From: Pseudomonadota bacterium
GTDB lineage: Bacteria > Desulfobacterota > Desulfobulbia > Desulfobulbales > Desulfocapsaceae
Reading direction: 5' to 3'
Assembly (NCBI GenBank): GCA_023412495.1
Contig: JAEYNP010000009.1
Location: forward strand, 1 to 40,320
DNA length: 40,320 nucleotides
Of the stretch, positions 27,958-37,068 are shown piece after piece. The stretch's first letter is position 1. Each line of letters opens with the position of its first letter. Made by a program: the position numbers and the translations under genes. The notes under the pieces were generated by a model. The model made no database searches and was not told where the DNA came from. It saw nothing but the letters and a program-made list of their open reading frames with translations.

Positions 27958-29010
27958 GTGGTGGAACTTGACGTCAACATCGAAAAACAGAACGGCGCCT
28001 TTCAGTTCGCCGCCTCTTTCTCCCTCGCCGGCAGGCGTTGCGGCATCTTCGGCCCTTCCGGCAGCGGCAAATCGACCCTGATGCATCTGCTCGCCGGCCT
28101 GCAAAAACCTGACAAGGGCACCATCCGCCTGGCCGGCAAGACCCTGTTCGATGCCAGCTCCGGAATCAATCTGGCCCCGGAGAAGCGGCGAATCGGCGTG
28201 GTCTTTCAGCACGCCCACCTCTTCCCGCATATGAACGTCAGGCGCAATCTGTTCTACGGCTGGCAGAGGACGGATCGATCCGCGCGGCGGATCGCTCCGG
28301 ATGCCCTGATCGAGGTCCTGGGCCTCGACCACCTGCTCGACCGGGGGATCCACCGATTGTCAGGCGGGGAGCGGCAACGGGTGGCGCTCGGCCGCACGGT
28401 GCTTGCCTGCCCGGAGCTCATTCTCATGGACGAGCCCCTGACCGGCCTCGACGAAGAGCTGAAATACCAGATCATCCCCTATCTGCAGAGGGCTTTCGGG
28501 GAATTTTCCATCCCCCTGCTCTTCATCAGCCACTCCCTGCGGGAGATGCGGCTGATGACCGATGAAGTGCTGGTCTTTCGTGAGGGGCAGTTGCAGGGCA
28601 GGATGGCCACCGAGGAATTGGCGCGCAGCAGCATGACGGTGAGCGGCTACACCAACATGCTGCACCTCGGACACCCCAGGAAAAGCGGCGAGCTGTGGTC
28701 CTATTGCTGGGGAGAGAGCGAACTCATCCTAACGGAGCGGGGCGAAAGCGATGACAATATCTTCGAACTGGACGCCCGGGAGATAGTCCTCTTCAAGCGG
28801 CATCCCGAGGCGACCAGCGCCCGCAATCTTCTGACCTGCCGGGTGCAAAGCCTTTTCAGAGTCAACAACCGGGTGGGCGTCGAGCTGTCCTGCGGCGGCA
28901 AGACTCTGGTGGCCCAGATCGTGCCGGACGCGGTGCAAGAACTTGGCGTCGTGCCCGGTGCGGAAGTAGTGGCGGCGATCAAGGCTTCTTCGTTCCGCCT
29001 GCTGATCTGA
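27958..29010 (+). CDS. modC: Molybdate ABC transporter ATPase ModC
   Basis: A 350-residue ATPase. Walker A GPSGSGKST, Q-loop VVFQHAHLFPH, signature LSGGERQRVALGR, Walker B LILMDEPLTGLD and switch His in FISHSLREM are all intact. A C-terminal MOP/TOBE domain (about 290-350: SARNLLTCRVQSLFRVNN, VVPGAEVVAAIKASS) binds oxyanion, allowing trans-inhibition as in other ModC proteins. The start is GTG at 27958 or, with better spacing to GGAG, the next codon at 27961. It follows modB by 11 nt in one operon. Confidence 0.93.
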   Translation: MVELDVNIEKQNGAFQFAASFSLAGRRCGIFGPSGSGKSTLMHLLAGLQKPDKGTIRLAGKTLFDASSGINLAPEKRRIGVVFQHAHLFPHMNVRRNLFYGWQRTDRSARRIAPDALIEVLGLDHLLDRGIHRLSGGERQRVALGRTVLACPELILMDEPLTGLDEELKYQIIPYLQRAFGEFSIPLLFISHSLREMRLMTDEVLVFREGQLQGRMATEELARSSMTVSGYTNMLHLGHPRKSGELWSYCWGESELILTERGESDDNIFELDAREIVLFKRHPEATSARNLLTCRVQSLFRVNNRVGVELSCGGKTLVAQIVPDAVQELGVVPGAEVVAAIKASSFRLLI

Positions 29011-29030
29011 AATGAGGACTGAGGACGACT

Positions 29031-29090
29031 GAGGACTGAGGACTGAGGACTGAGGACTGAGGACTGAGGACTGAGGACTGAGGACTGAGG
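29031..29090. repeat. Heptanucleotide tandem repeat (GAGGACT)n
   Basis: Eight perfect copies of GAGGACT plus a partial GAGG occupy 29031-29090, preceded by imperfect units from 29014. Reverse-complement pieces (CTCAGTCCT, 29129-29137, and again near 29149) follow about 40 nt later. The array lies between the convergent modC and hybrid-kinase genes and is non-coding; copy number is likely to vary. Confidence 0.9.
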
Positions 29091-29135
29091 AAGACTACAA
29101 TTCAGGTTTCGAAAATCAAGAAAAAAACTCAGTCC

Positions 29136-32100
29136 TCATAGCTCAGCACTCAGTCCTTCCTTTTGGTCGAGTACCTGCCGGACCCTGGCAGCCAGTTCCG
29201 CTTTCGTAAAGGGCTTCTGCACGAAGCTCACCTTCTCGTCGAGCACGCCCTGCGTGGCGATGATATCGGCGGTGTAGCCGGACATGAAGAGGCACTTGAG
29301 TCCCGGCTTCACGGCGAGGAGCATCGCCGCGAGGTCCCTGCCATTCATGCCGGGCATGATGACATCGGTCACCAGAAGGTCGATGGCTCCGGTCTTCTCG
29401 GCCATTTCAAGAGCCTCCCGCGGACCAGCCGCCGGAAGCACCGTGTACCCGAGGCGCTGCAGCATGGTGGTGGTCATCGCCAGGATGGTCGGTTCGTCCT
29501 CGACGAGCAGGATTGTCTCCACTCCGCCGGGCAAAGTTTCGCCTTCCTTCAGGGCGACGGCTCCGGCGACGCCTCTGTAGCGTGGCAGGTAGATCTTGAA
29601 CGTCGAGCCCTTTTCCGGTTCGCTGTAGACGTTGATGAAGCCGTTGTTCTGCTTCACCGCGCCATACACCGTGGAAAGGCCCAGGCCAGTGCCCTGCCCG
29701 ATCTCCTTGGTGGTGAAAAACGGCTCGAAGATGTGGGGCAGGATTTCCCGGCTCATCCCGCAGCCGGTGTCGCTCACCGTCAACCGCACATATTCGCCCG
29801 GCACGAAGCCGACATGTGCGGCGCAGTACTCTTCGTCGAAGACGGAATTGGCCGTTTCCACCTCGATCCTGCCGATGCCGGCGATGGCGGCCCGGGCATT
29901 GACGCAGAGGTTGGCGAGAATCTGATCTATCTGGGCGGGGTCCATCTTTACCGACCAAAGGCCGTCGCCGGGTTTCCAGACCAGCTCGATATCCTCGCCA
30001 ATGAGCCGCCGGAGCATCTTGAGGATGGCCCGCACCACGGCGTTGAGGTCGATTATCTTCGGCACGATCTCCTGCTTGCGGGCAAAGGCCAGCAGCTGCC
30101 GGGTTATCTCGCTCGATCGCTGGGCCGCGGCAAGGATCTGTTCGAGATCGCCGTAGACCTGCTGGTCGCGGGCCAGCGTTTCCATGGCCAGTTCGGCATG
30201 GCCGATGATCACCCCCAGCATGTTGTTGAAATCATGGGCCACACCTCCCGCCAGCTGGCCGATCGCCTCCATTTTCTGCGCCTGCTGCAGCTGGTTCTCG
30301 AGGCGGGCGTTTTCCTCCTCGGCCCGCTTGCGGTCCGTGATATCCTCGATGACCGCTATAAAATTCTCGAGGCGGCCGTCGGTGGCCTGGCGAACTGCAG
30401 AGACTGTGAGGTAGATCCAGACCAAGGAGCCGTTTTTCCTGATGTACCGCTTTTCCAGGCTGTAGGAATCGATTTTACCTGCCAGGATGCGGCGGACATT
30501 GGCCATATCAAATTCGAGATCGTCGGGATGGGTGATCTCCTGAAACTTCTTCCGGAGCAGTTCCTCCCTGCTGTAGCCTACGATATCGCACAGTTTCCGG
30601 TTGACCCGGAGCCATCGTCCATCCGCCGCCACATTGGCGATGCCCACCGCCGCCTGCTCGAAGGTGGCCCTGAACCGGCTTTCGTTTTCCTGTAGTTCGC
30701 GGAGATACAGCACACTGGAGAGGCTGTCCGCCAGCCGGCGGCCGATCTCGTTGAAGAGGTTTTTCTCCTCGTCGGTCCAGAGCCGCGGGTGGGAACATTG
30801 ATGCATGCCGAACACCCAGGGCTCGCCGATGCGTGGGTAAACCGCAACAAACATCTGAGAGCGGACACCGAACATCTCGGCGGTCGACACCGGACGGTCG
30901 GTTCCTTCGGTGTAAATTATCGGCCCGTCGGCAGCCATCGCCTCCCGCAGACTCTCCGCCTCGTCGACCGAGAGCGGAACATCCATGTCCAGAACTTTTG
31001 CCCCCGGGTATTCCGGCCTGGCCACTTCCACCGGCACCCGAAAAGTCGGGGCCTCGGGGTTGCAGGGGTAGAGAAGCCAGGCCCGGTCGCAGTCGAAGAT
31101 CGTAAAAACCGTCTGGACCACCTTCCAGAGCATTTGCTCGGGATCCGTCTCCAACCTCATCGCCCGATCCACCTTCTCCAGGTTTTCCAGGAATCTCAGG
31201 TGCGATTTGCGCTCTTCCTCCGCCTGCTTGGCATTGGTGATATCGTGGACGAAAACGAAGAAGAGGTTGTCCGGTTCCCCTATAAACTGGGCGCTGATCT
31301 CGACATGGACGAGCTTGCCCATCCTGCAGCGCAGCCTGGACTGGAAGCGGGTACTGCCGTCACTGATGGCCTGGCGGATCCGGTCCGCCGCCTCCGGGGT
31401 GGACTCGGTCTGCTCCAGATCCTCGATGGCAAGGCTGAGAAACTCCTCCCGGCTGTAGCCGAGCATCCGGCACAGGGTTTCGTTGGTATCGAGAATGCGC
31501 CCCGAAAGGTCGCCGACAAAGAAGCCGTCGAGCGTCGTCCCGGTGAGGGTTTCGTATTCCTGTTCCTTGCTGCGGCGCAGGGTGTCGATCAGCTGAAGGG
31601 AGGTTTCCCTGCCCTTCAGGTAGACGGCGATCAGGGCCAGGATGACAAATGAAGTAAAAGCGGCGCCGGCGAGCAGCACACGCCGCTGCAGGGCGATCTG
31701 CCGCAACGCCTCGCCGGTCGACCCTTCGACGGTGATGATGAGCGGGATATCCTTGTCAAGAAAATGGCGGTAGGCAATGACCCGCCGGGTATCTCCCTCC
31801 GGCGTGCCGGTGAGGATGCCTTCCGGTTCCGCCAGCATCCGGGCGAGCAGCGGCGCAGGTATTGTCGTGCCGTGCATCCGATCGAGATCCCGGGAGCTGC
31901 TGACCAGCGTTCCGCCCCTGTTGATTATGGTCAGCACCAGGTCATCCGAGAGCTGCAGCCGGGAATCGAAATCCAGGAGCGACCGTTGGGTGACGGAGAG
32001 TGCTACTGCCCCGAGAAAGGTCCCGGCCTTATCGTACACCGGCCGCGACAGGGGCAGGGTATAGCGTTTGGTCACCCGGCCGAAGGTCGGCTCGTCCACA

Positions 32101-32549
32101 TAGAGCCGATCCTTTCCCCCTTCGGCAAAGAAGCGGAACCAGGGGCGATCTGCAAGGGACATACCTTTTTTGGCGCCGGGCGTATCGGTATATCCCAGAA
32201 AACCCTGCCGATCCGCATATACCACCAGAATCTCGGGATCGGCCAGATGTCCCGAGCGCAACACTCGAATATGGTCGGCCAGGTCCTCCGGGTCGTGAAG
32301 CAGGTAGATCTCTCTGAGGGCGAGCAGGGTATCGTCATAGCCCTTCAATGTGTTGCTGATGACGGTTTCATAGATCTTTGTCTGATCGGCGATATCAGCG
32401 CGGAAGGCGGCGAGCCGCACCCGTTCCTGGCGATTTGCCTCCAGGGTCGCCGCAACAAACAGCGCCCCCGCCAGGGCCAGGCCCGCCGCAAGCCAGATCG
32501 GCTTTTTTACATATATGTCGACCAACTGTCTGCCGAGTCCGATGGTCAT
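29136..32549 (-). CDS. Hybrid sensor histidine kinase (Cache, PAS, GAF, PAS, HisKA, HATPase, REC)
   Basis: A 1137-residue membrane kinase. The first helix near residues 18-36 is followed by a double-Cache-type extracellular domain ([28 protein letters not shown], ~45-290), a second helix (~305-330), a PAS (~350-460, ends [15 protein letters not shown]), a GAF-like region (~475-635), and a second PAS with PAC end ([14 protein letters not shown], ~645-760). The H-box [12 protein letters not shown] carries His772. The ATPase has NARAAI, SDTGCGM, FFTTKE and [11 protein letters not shown]-terminal receiver has VEDEP and [14 protein letters not shown]. The ATG at 32549 follows GGGAGG closely and puts the first helix at the N-terminus. 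The output partner is unknown; it is divergent to the second cyclase gene. Confidence 0.92.
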   Translation of the reverse strand: MTIGLGRQLVDIYVKKPIWLAAGLALAGALFVAATLEANRQERVRLAAFRADIADQTKIYETVISNTLKGYDDTLLALREIYLLHDPEDLADHIRVLRSGHLADPEILVVYADRQGFLGYTDTPGAKKGMSLADRPWFRFFAEGGKDRLYVDEPTFGRVTKRYTLPLSRPVYDKAGTFLGAVALSVTQRSLLDFDSRLQLSDDLVLTIINRGGTLVSSSRDLDRMHGTTIPAPLLARMLAEPEGILTGTPEGDTRRVIAYRHFLDKDIPLIITVEGSTGEALRQIALQRRVLLAGAAFTSFVILALIAVYLKGRETSLQLIDTLRRSKEQEYETLTGTTLDGFFVGDLSGRILDTNETLCRMLGYSREEFLSLAIEDLEQTESTPEAADRIRQAISDGSTRFQSRLRCRMGKLVHVEISAQFIGEPDNLFFVFVHDITNAKQAEEERKSHLRFLENLEKVDRAMRLETDPEQMLWKVVQTVFTIFDCDRAWLLYPCNPEAPTFRVPVEVARPEYPGAKVLDMDVPLSVDEAESLREAMAADGPIIYTEGTDRPVSTAEMFGVRSQMFVAVYPRIGEPWVFGMHQCSHPRLWTDEEKNLFNEIGRRLADSLSSVLYLRELQENESRFRATFEQAAVGIANVAADGRWLRVNRKLCDIVGYSREELLRKKFQEITHPDDLEFDMANVRRILAGKIDSYSLEKRYIRKNGSLVWIYLTVSAVRQATDGRLENFIAVIEDITDRKRAEEENARLENQLQQAQKMEAIGQLAGGVAHDFNNMLGVIIGHAELAMETLARDQQVYGDLEQILAAAQRSSEITRQLLAFARKQEIVPKIIDLNAVVRAILKMLRRLIGEDIELVWKPGDGLWSVKMDPAQIDQILANLCVNARAAIAGIGRIEVETANSVFDEEYCAAHVGFVPGEYVRLTVSDTGCGMSREILPHIFEPFFTTKEIGQGTGLGLSTVYGAVKQNNGFINVYSEPEKGSTFKIYLPRYRGVAGAVALKEGETLPGGVETILLVEDEPTILAMTTTMLQRLGYTVLPAAGPREALEMAEKTGAIDLLVTDVIMPGMNGRDLAAMLLAVKPGLKCLFMSGYTADIIATQGVLDEKVSFVQKPFTKAELAARVRQVLDQKEGLSAEL

Positions 32550-32752
32550 TATCCTCCCTGCCCGATAGAACATTCTTCGTTCTCTTCGAAGTCTACTCAT
32601 TTTTGCCATGAAGGCAAATCCCCGGCCTTCAGGACATCCTTCGGGATGCCTTGACCTCGAGGAAGGATAATGGGGGGACCGTCGGGGGGGGAAAGCTTTC
32701 TGGGGCGACAATTCAAAATTTTTGTGTGAGATATTTGCGGCTTGCGGGTATG

Positions 32753-32830
32753 ATCACCGCAACAGCCTGGGTATGCCGTTGCGGTGATTTATCGCTATCG
32801 GGATGCAAAGTAACGATCCCGATAGCGATA
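32753..32830 (+). promoter_or_regulatory. Two back-to-back perfect hairpins upstream of the second cyclase
   Basis: Hairpin one pairs ATCACCGCAAC (32753-32763) with GTTGCGGTGAT (32778-32788), 11 bp and a 14-nt loop. Hairpin two pairs TATCGCTATCGGGAT (32790-32804) with ATCCCGATAGCGATA (32816-32830), 15 bp and an 11-nt loop. They are separated by one base and lie 109 nt before the cyclase ATG. No T-run follows, so they look regulatory rather than terminating. The rest of 32550-32938 has a small CATCC/GGATG hairpin with a TTCG loop (32635-32648). Confidence 0.65.
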
Positions 32831-32938
32831 GCGATTTCGACTCCAATAAACCTCGGCATTTCCTTACTGAGAAGTGCTGAACGGTTACAACTGCACAACC
32901 CGCGACACGCCTGCCCGAGCCAACCGAAGGAACAAAGA

Positions 32939-34384
32939 ATGTCAAAGATCACCTTCATCGTATACGAACTCCTCACCTGGCAGGCGATCCTCGATATCGC
33001 CCTGATCGCCACGGCCCTCTTTTTTCTGTACCGCACCCTGGTGCGGCTCGGCACCTGGAAGATCCTGGTCGGCATTCTTGCGGCCTTCGTGGTCTTCTCC
33101 GTTGCCAGCGTCCTCAATCTGGAAGGCATCACCTGGATCTTTCAGAACGTCAGCCAGGTGGCGGCCATCGCCCTGATCGTCATCTTTCAGCCGGAGCTGC
33201 GCAAGCTCCTGGAAAAGGTGGTTACCGTCCAGAAAAGAAAAAAAGCTGCCGCCGATGCCGACCAGATCGACACGGTGGCCGCCAGCCTCTGGTCGCTTGC
33301 CAAACAGCGCCGCGGCGCGATCGTCGTCTACCCGGGCCGGGAGCCAATCCGGGAAAAACTCCTCGGCGGCCACAGCCTTACGGCCGAACCGAGCTTACCG
33401 CTGATCGCCTCGATCTTCGACCCCAATTCCCCCGGCCACGACGGGGCCATGATCATCGAGGGCAACCGTCTGATGAGTTTCGGCGTGCGACTGCCCATGT
33501 CGCAGACCTCCCGCCTGCCGGAGGAATACGGGACTCGGCATCATGCGGCGATGGGTCTGGCAGAGCAGACCGACGCCCTGGTGCTGGTCGTCTCCGAGGA
33601 ACGGGGCACCGTCTCCGCCTTCCGGGACGGCACCATGCGGGCTCTTGGCGCCCCTAATGAAATTGCGACGGCCATCGCCGATCATACCAGACGAACTGGC
33701 CAGCTCGCCGTGGAGCAGCTCGGGCTCCTCGAACGTCGCACCGTCATCCCCGCCATTGCCAGTGTCCTCGTGGCCACGGTTTTCTGGACCACCCTCGCCT
33801 CCATCAACCGGGAGGTCGTGGTCAAATCGCTCTCCGTGCCGCTGGAGTACATTCCCCCTGCAGAGGGCCTGCAGCTGGTGGGGGAAAGGGCCGAGGAAGT
33901 CAGGGTGCAGCTCGCCGGGCCGAAGTCGGAGATCGACAATTTCGCCTCGTCACAGCCAACGGTCGAAATCGATCTCTCGGAAATGGTGGAAGGCAAGCAG
34001 ACCATCCTCATCACCAGGGAACAGTTCCAGCTCCCCGAAAGGCTTTCCATCCTCGACGCCAAACCGGCCCAGATTGTGGTCAACCTTGCCGAGATGGTCC
34101 AAAAGAAGGCTCCGGTCATCCCGCAACTCCTCGGCACCCTGCCCCCGGGCCTGAAACTGAAACAGGTGAAGGTCGTCCCCAACGAACTGCCCATCCTGAT
34201 GCCTCCCCCGAAAAAAGGTGAAAAACCGCCGACCGTTTCAACGACTCCCGTCTACCTCAATTCGGTGACGGAGGAAGAAACCAGAATTCTCTGCAAAATA
34301 ATCGCCCCCCCATCCATTCAACCAGCTGTTAAACCCTGGCAAGATGTTGAGGTTATTATAGAAGTGACCGAAATTGTAAAATAA
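32939..34384 (+). CDS. Second diadenylate cyclase-YbbR fusion, RHH variant
   Basis: A 481-residue relative of the protein at 5671, with the same order: about three helices in the first 90 residues (ILDIALIATALFFLYRTLV, ILVGILAAFVVFSVASVL, VAAIALIVIFQPELRKLL), a DAC domain, a helix near 278-292, then YbbR-like repeats to the end (SVPLEYIPPAEGLQLVGERA; APVIPQLLGTLPPGLKLKQV). The DGA motif is intact at 168-170 (GHDGAMIIEG), but the RHR motif reads RHH at 200-202 (GTRHHAAMG). Activity may be changed or lost. AAGGA 9 nt upstream of the ATG at 32939 decides the start. It stands alone, unlike copy one, which follows a DUF2914 gene. Confidence 0.87.
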   Translation: MSKITFIVYELLTWQAILDIALIATALFFLYRTLVRLGTWKILVGILAAFVVFSVASVLNLEGITWIFQNVSQVAAIALIVIFQPELRKLLEKVVTVQKRKKAAADADQIDTVAASLWSLAKQRRGAIVVYPGREPIREKLLGGHSLTAEPSLPLIASIFDPNSPGHDGAMIIEGNRLMSFGVRLPMSQTSRLPEEYGTRHHAAMGLAEQTDALVLVVSEERGTVSAFRDGTMRALGAPNEIATAIADHTRRTGQLAVEQLGLLERRTVIPAIASVLVATVFWTTLASINREVVVKSLSVPLEYIPPAEGLQLVGERAEEVRVQLAGPKSEIDNFASSQPTVEIDLSEMVEGKQTILITREQFQLPERLSILDAKPAQIVVNLAEMVQKKAPVIPQLLGTLPPGLKLKQVKVVPNELPILMPPPKKGEKPPTVSTTPVYLNSVTEEETRILCKIIAPPSIQPAVKPWQDVEVIIEVTEIVK

Positions 34385-35087
34385 CTTTTCAAAGTTACAT
34401 TGCGTATCCTAACTGCGTAAAGGACCTTCCTCCGCAATTTGAGTATTTTTTTCTTGAAATGATCCATCATCTGATGTAGCGTACAGCCATGCCTAACGCT
34501 TTAAAGATTAAGTCTGAGATTTTTTTGCCACCTTTTTGCAGTTCATCTCCAGTTATATTACTGAAGAAAATACCTGCTGACGGTGTCAGAGGGAGATGCT
34601 GTTCTTGAGACTCATGTGCGGTAACTCGCCTATTTATACAACCGATACATTCAGTTGAACTCTTCATGTTACCATTCCAGTCATCACCAGACCATCTCCT
34701 CGGCAGGCGACTGAAGCCGCTTTTCCGCAACCGGCCAGGACCAGCGGCTGCAACAAAGGTAGCGGGCTGAGCCGTTTTTCGGTGCAATAAATGAACATAT
34801 TTAGCGGAAACGGCAGTCTGTTCAGTACCCCTTGATGGGTATAAAGGTTTGTAACGAAAGGAAGAAATGCTTTAATCATTTTGTAACGACCCAGAAAACC
34901 ACAGTGGATTCCGCCAAACAGGCGAAATCGGGGATGCCGACAAAGCATTCCCTTAAGTTGGACCTGTAACATCGTTACGGGCCGTAGGTTCGGTCTGCAC
35001 CTGTCCTGATGCCCGGGGGGGCAACTGGGTACATTCCGGCAATGAAAAAGGGGCAGAATTGTCCCCATTACACAGGAGTATCAAGCA
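34385..35087. other. Long intergenic region / cold-shock gene leader
   Basis: About 700 nt with no convincing gene. A weak minus-strand frame (34787-34467) has no recognisable family. The right part could be the cold-shock mRNA leader: CGCC-AAACA-GGCG (about 34912-34924), GGGATGC with GCATTCCC around 34930-34952, and GTAAC-ATC-GTTAC near 34968-34980 are consecutive short hairpins. Confidence 0.45.
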
Positions 35088-35288
35088 ATGGCACAAGGAA
35101 CAGTGAAGTGGTTCAACGATGCAAAAGGATTCGGTTTTATTGAACAAGACGGTGGCAAGGACATCTTCGTCCATCATTCCGCAATCATAGCCGAAGGTTT
35201 CAAATCCCTCAGCGAAGGTCAGCGGGTGCGATTCGACATTGTCGACGGCCAGAAAGGCCCTGCAGCCAAAAATGTTGTAAAACTTTAG
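35088..35288 (+). CDS. Cold-shock domain protein (CspA family)
   Basis: A 66-residue OB-fold RNA/DNA chaperone. The RNP motifs are plain: [11 protein letters not shown] and DIFVHHSAI, with GTVKWFND at the start and GPAAKNV at the end. Length is typical. AGGAG lies 12 nt before the ATG. It binds single-stranded nucleic acid and supports translation at low temperature or as a general RNA chaperone. A long, foldable leader, common for this family, precedes it. Confidence 0.97.
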   Translation: MAQGTVKWFNDAKGFGFIEQDGGKDIFVHHSAIIAEGFKSLSEGQRVRFDIVDGQKGPAAKNVVKL

Positions 35289-35463
35289 ATCGAAACCGAT
35301 TCTATCCCGGCCGGAACGGCAGGGGATCTGGCGTGAGTCTACTTCCTCCCGCTTCCCTCACCTTCGGTCCGGGACAGGCTTACAATCAGCCACGAGAGCA
35401 GCGGCTATCCACAGGCCGCCGCTCTTGCGCATTCAGCTTATCCCCTGCCATAACCCCTGCCTC

Positions 35464-35491
35464 TTGCCTGCCCTCGGCATTCTGGTATAAT
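35464..35491 (+). promoter_or_regulatory. Consensus promoter, probably giving a leaderless mRNA
   Basis: TTGCCT (35464-35469), a 16-nt spacer and a perfect TATAAT (35486-35491) with an upstream TGG extension. The start expected about 7 nt downstream is 35498-35499, which is the ATG of the next gene. Confidence 0.65.
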
Positions 35492-35498
35492 GGCGCCC

Positions 35499-37058
35499 AT
35501 GAAACCTATCTGGCGCTATAAAGATATAATAGATCTGGAGTATTTTTTTCACCTGGACAGGGATGCGGACGAAGACGTCCTCCATGTCCGGGACAGGACC
35601 ATCCTTTTGGACGAGCAAAATTTGCCTGTCAATGAAAGGGAGCTAACGCGAGATCGGCTGATCCGCCTCTGGCTGAATGTCAGGATCGCCCGCGAGTTTC
35701 CGGACGACGAGCGCAGGAGCCCCGGCGCCATCTTCGCCGACACCCATTTTCTCGCGAAGAACCTCGCAGTGGTGACGGGTGTGGCCATCGGCCTTCTCTC
35801 CGGGCTATCATTTTTCGGCTATACCGGCAGGACTCCGGTGAACGTCTTTCATTTCCTGCTGCTGTTCGTTTTTTCCCAAGTGGTTCTGGCCGGCCTCCTC
35901 GGCTCCAGCTGGCTGGTGCGCTTTACCCTGCCCCGGGTAAAACCGCCCTCGTTTTACTCCTTCCTCTTTCGCGGTTTGATGAAGCGGCTCGTCTCGTTTC
36001 TCCACAAGCAGTGGCTGAGGAGCCTTTCCGCCGATAGGCGGGCAAGCATCGGCGAAGCGCTTGGCATCGTCCGCGCCCGCAGCGGCATCTACGGCTTTCT
36101 CTTCTATTGGCCGCTGTTCGCTCTCGCCCAGCTTTTCGCCATCGGCTTCAACACCGGTCTTTTGGCCGCCACCTTCGTCAAGATCACCACCAGCGACCTC
36201 GCCTTCGGCTGGCAGTCGACCCTGCAGGTGAGCGGCGAGGCACTGCACAGGGCGGTGCAGCTGGTCGCCCTCCCCTGGTCCTGGTTGCCGATACCGGGGG
36301 CCTACCCGACTCTCGCTGAAATCGAAGGCAGCAGAATCGTCCTGAAGGAAGGCATCTACCATCTTGCCACCCGGGACCTCATTGCCTGGTGGCCTTTTCT
36401 GGTCCTCTGTCTCGTCTTCTACGGCCTCCTCCTTCGCCTCGTCCTCTTTGCGGTCGGCAAAGCCGCGGAAGGCCGAGCCCTTCGCCGCCTGAAACTGGGT
36501 AGCGCGGCGGCCGAGACCTTGGTCAGAAGGATGCTGACCCCGCTTGTATCCACCCAGGCCCCGCCGGAACCGGAGAAAGCGAAGAAGGAAAACGGCGGTG
36601 TTCAAGCCGAGCTCCGTTCCCCTCAGGTACTCCACGCGAAGTCGCTGCTGCCACAGATCCTGCTCGTTCCGGATGATATCTACGGCCTCTGCCCGCCGGA
36701 GAAGCTCGCCCCCCTCCTCTTCGGCCGGGGCCTCACCATCAAGAGCGTACACAAGTTCATGACCGGCTACGAAGAGGATGAGGAGCTGAAAATCATGCTG
36801 GCCGAGAGTTGCCAGGGACCTGATGATGGAATATTTATCCTGATGGAGGGTTGGATGCCGCCCCTGATGGCCTTTCTCACCTACCTCAGGGAGCTGCGCA
36901 GGATCCTGCCGAAAAAGACCATGATCCATCTGGGGTTGGTGGGAAGACCGACGCGAAACGGATTTACGCCCCTCCCCCCGCAGCAGTTGAAGCTGTGGCG
37001 GAAAAAACTGGCTGCGATCGGCGATCCCTACCTGCATACCTTTTCCCTGACGCCCTGA
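35499..37058 (+). CDS. DUF2868 membrane protein
   Basis: A 519-residue protein of the DUF2868 family. The N-terminal soluble part (LDRDADEDVLHVRDRTILLD, REFPDDERRSPGAIF) is followed by helices near 94-108, 118-138, 200-225 and 290-315, then a cytoplasmic C-terminal region (~340-519). The segment YGFLFYWPLFALAQLFAIGF and the ALPWSWLPIPGAYPTLAEIE-like stretch are typical. DUF2868 genes are usually followed by a DUF3482 GTPase gene, as here (10 nt gap), so the two probably form a membrane/GTPase pair. ATG 35490 overlaps the -10 box; the ATG at 35499 is the likely start. Role unknown. Confidence 0.85.
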   Translation: MKPIWRYKDIIDLEYFFHLDRDADEDVLHVRDRTILLDEQNLPVNERELTRDRLIRLWLNVRIAREFPDDERRSPGAIFADTHFLAKNLAVVTGVAIGLLSGLSFFGYTGRTPVNVFHFLLLFVFSQVVLAGLLGSSWLVRFTLPRVKPPSFYSFLFRGLMKRLVSFLHKQWLRSLSADRRASIGEALGIVRARSGIYGFLFYWPLFALAQLFAIGFNTGLLAATFVKITTSDLAFGWQSTLQVSGEALHRAVQLVALPWSWLPIPGAYPTLAEIEGSRIVLKEGIYHLATRDLIAWWPFLVLCLVFYGLLLRLVLFAVGKAAEGRALRRLKLGSAAAETLVRRMLTPLVSTQAPPEPEKAKKENGGVQAELRSPQVLHAKSLLPQILLVPDDIYGLCPPEKLAPLLFGRGLTIKSVHKFMTGYEEDEELKIMLAESCQGPDDGIFILMEGWMPPLMAFLTYLRELRRILPKKTMIHLGLVGRPTRNGFTPLPPQQLKLWRKKLAAIGDPYLHTFSLTP

Positions 37059-37068
37059 AAGGAAAGTC

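Noticed and set aside
29163..30695. 510-codon plus-strand frame opposite the hybrid kinase
   Set aside because: Antisense shadow; the kinase motifs on the minus strand are intact.
34467..34787. Minus-strand 106-codon frame upstream of the cold-shock gene
   Set aside because: No recognisable domain, no good ribosome site and an atypical composition; kept only as a note in the intergenic entry.
34890..34985. Possible c-di-GMP (GEMM) riboswitch before the cold-shock gene
   Set aside because: GCCGACAAAGC resembles the GACGCAAAGCC motif only loosely and the GGGCAAACC partner is missing.
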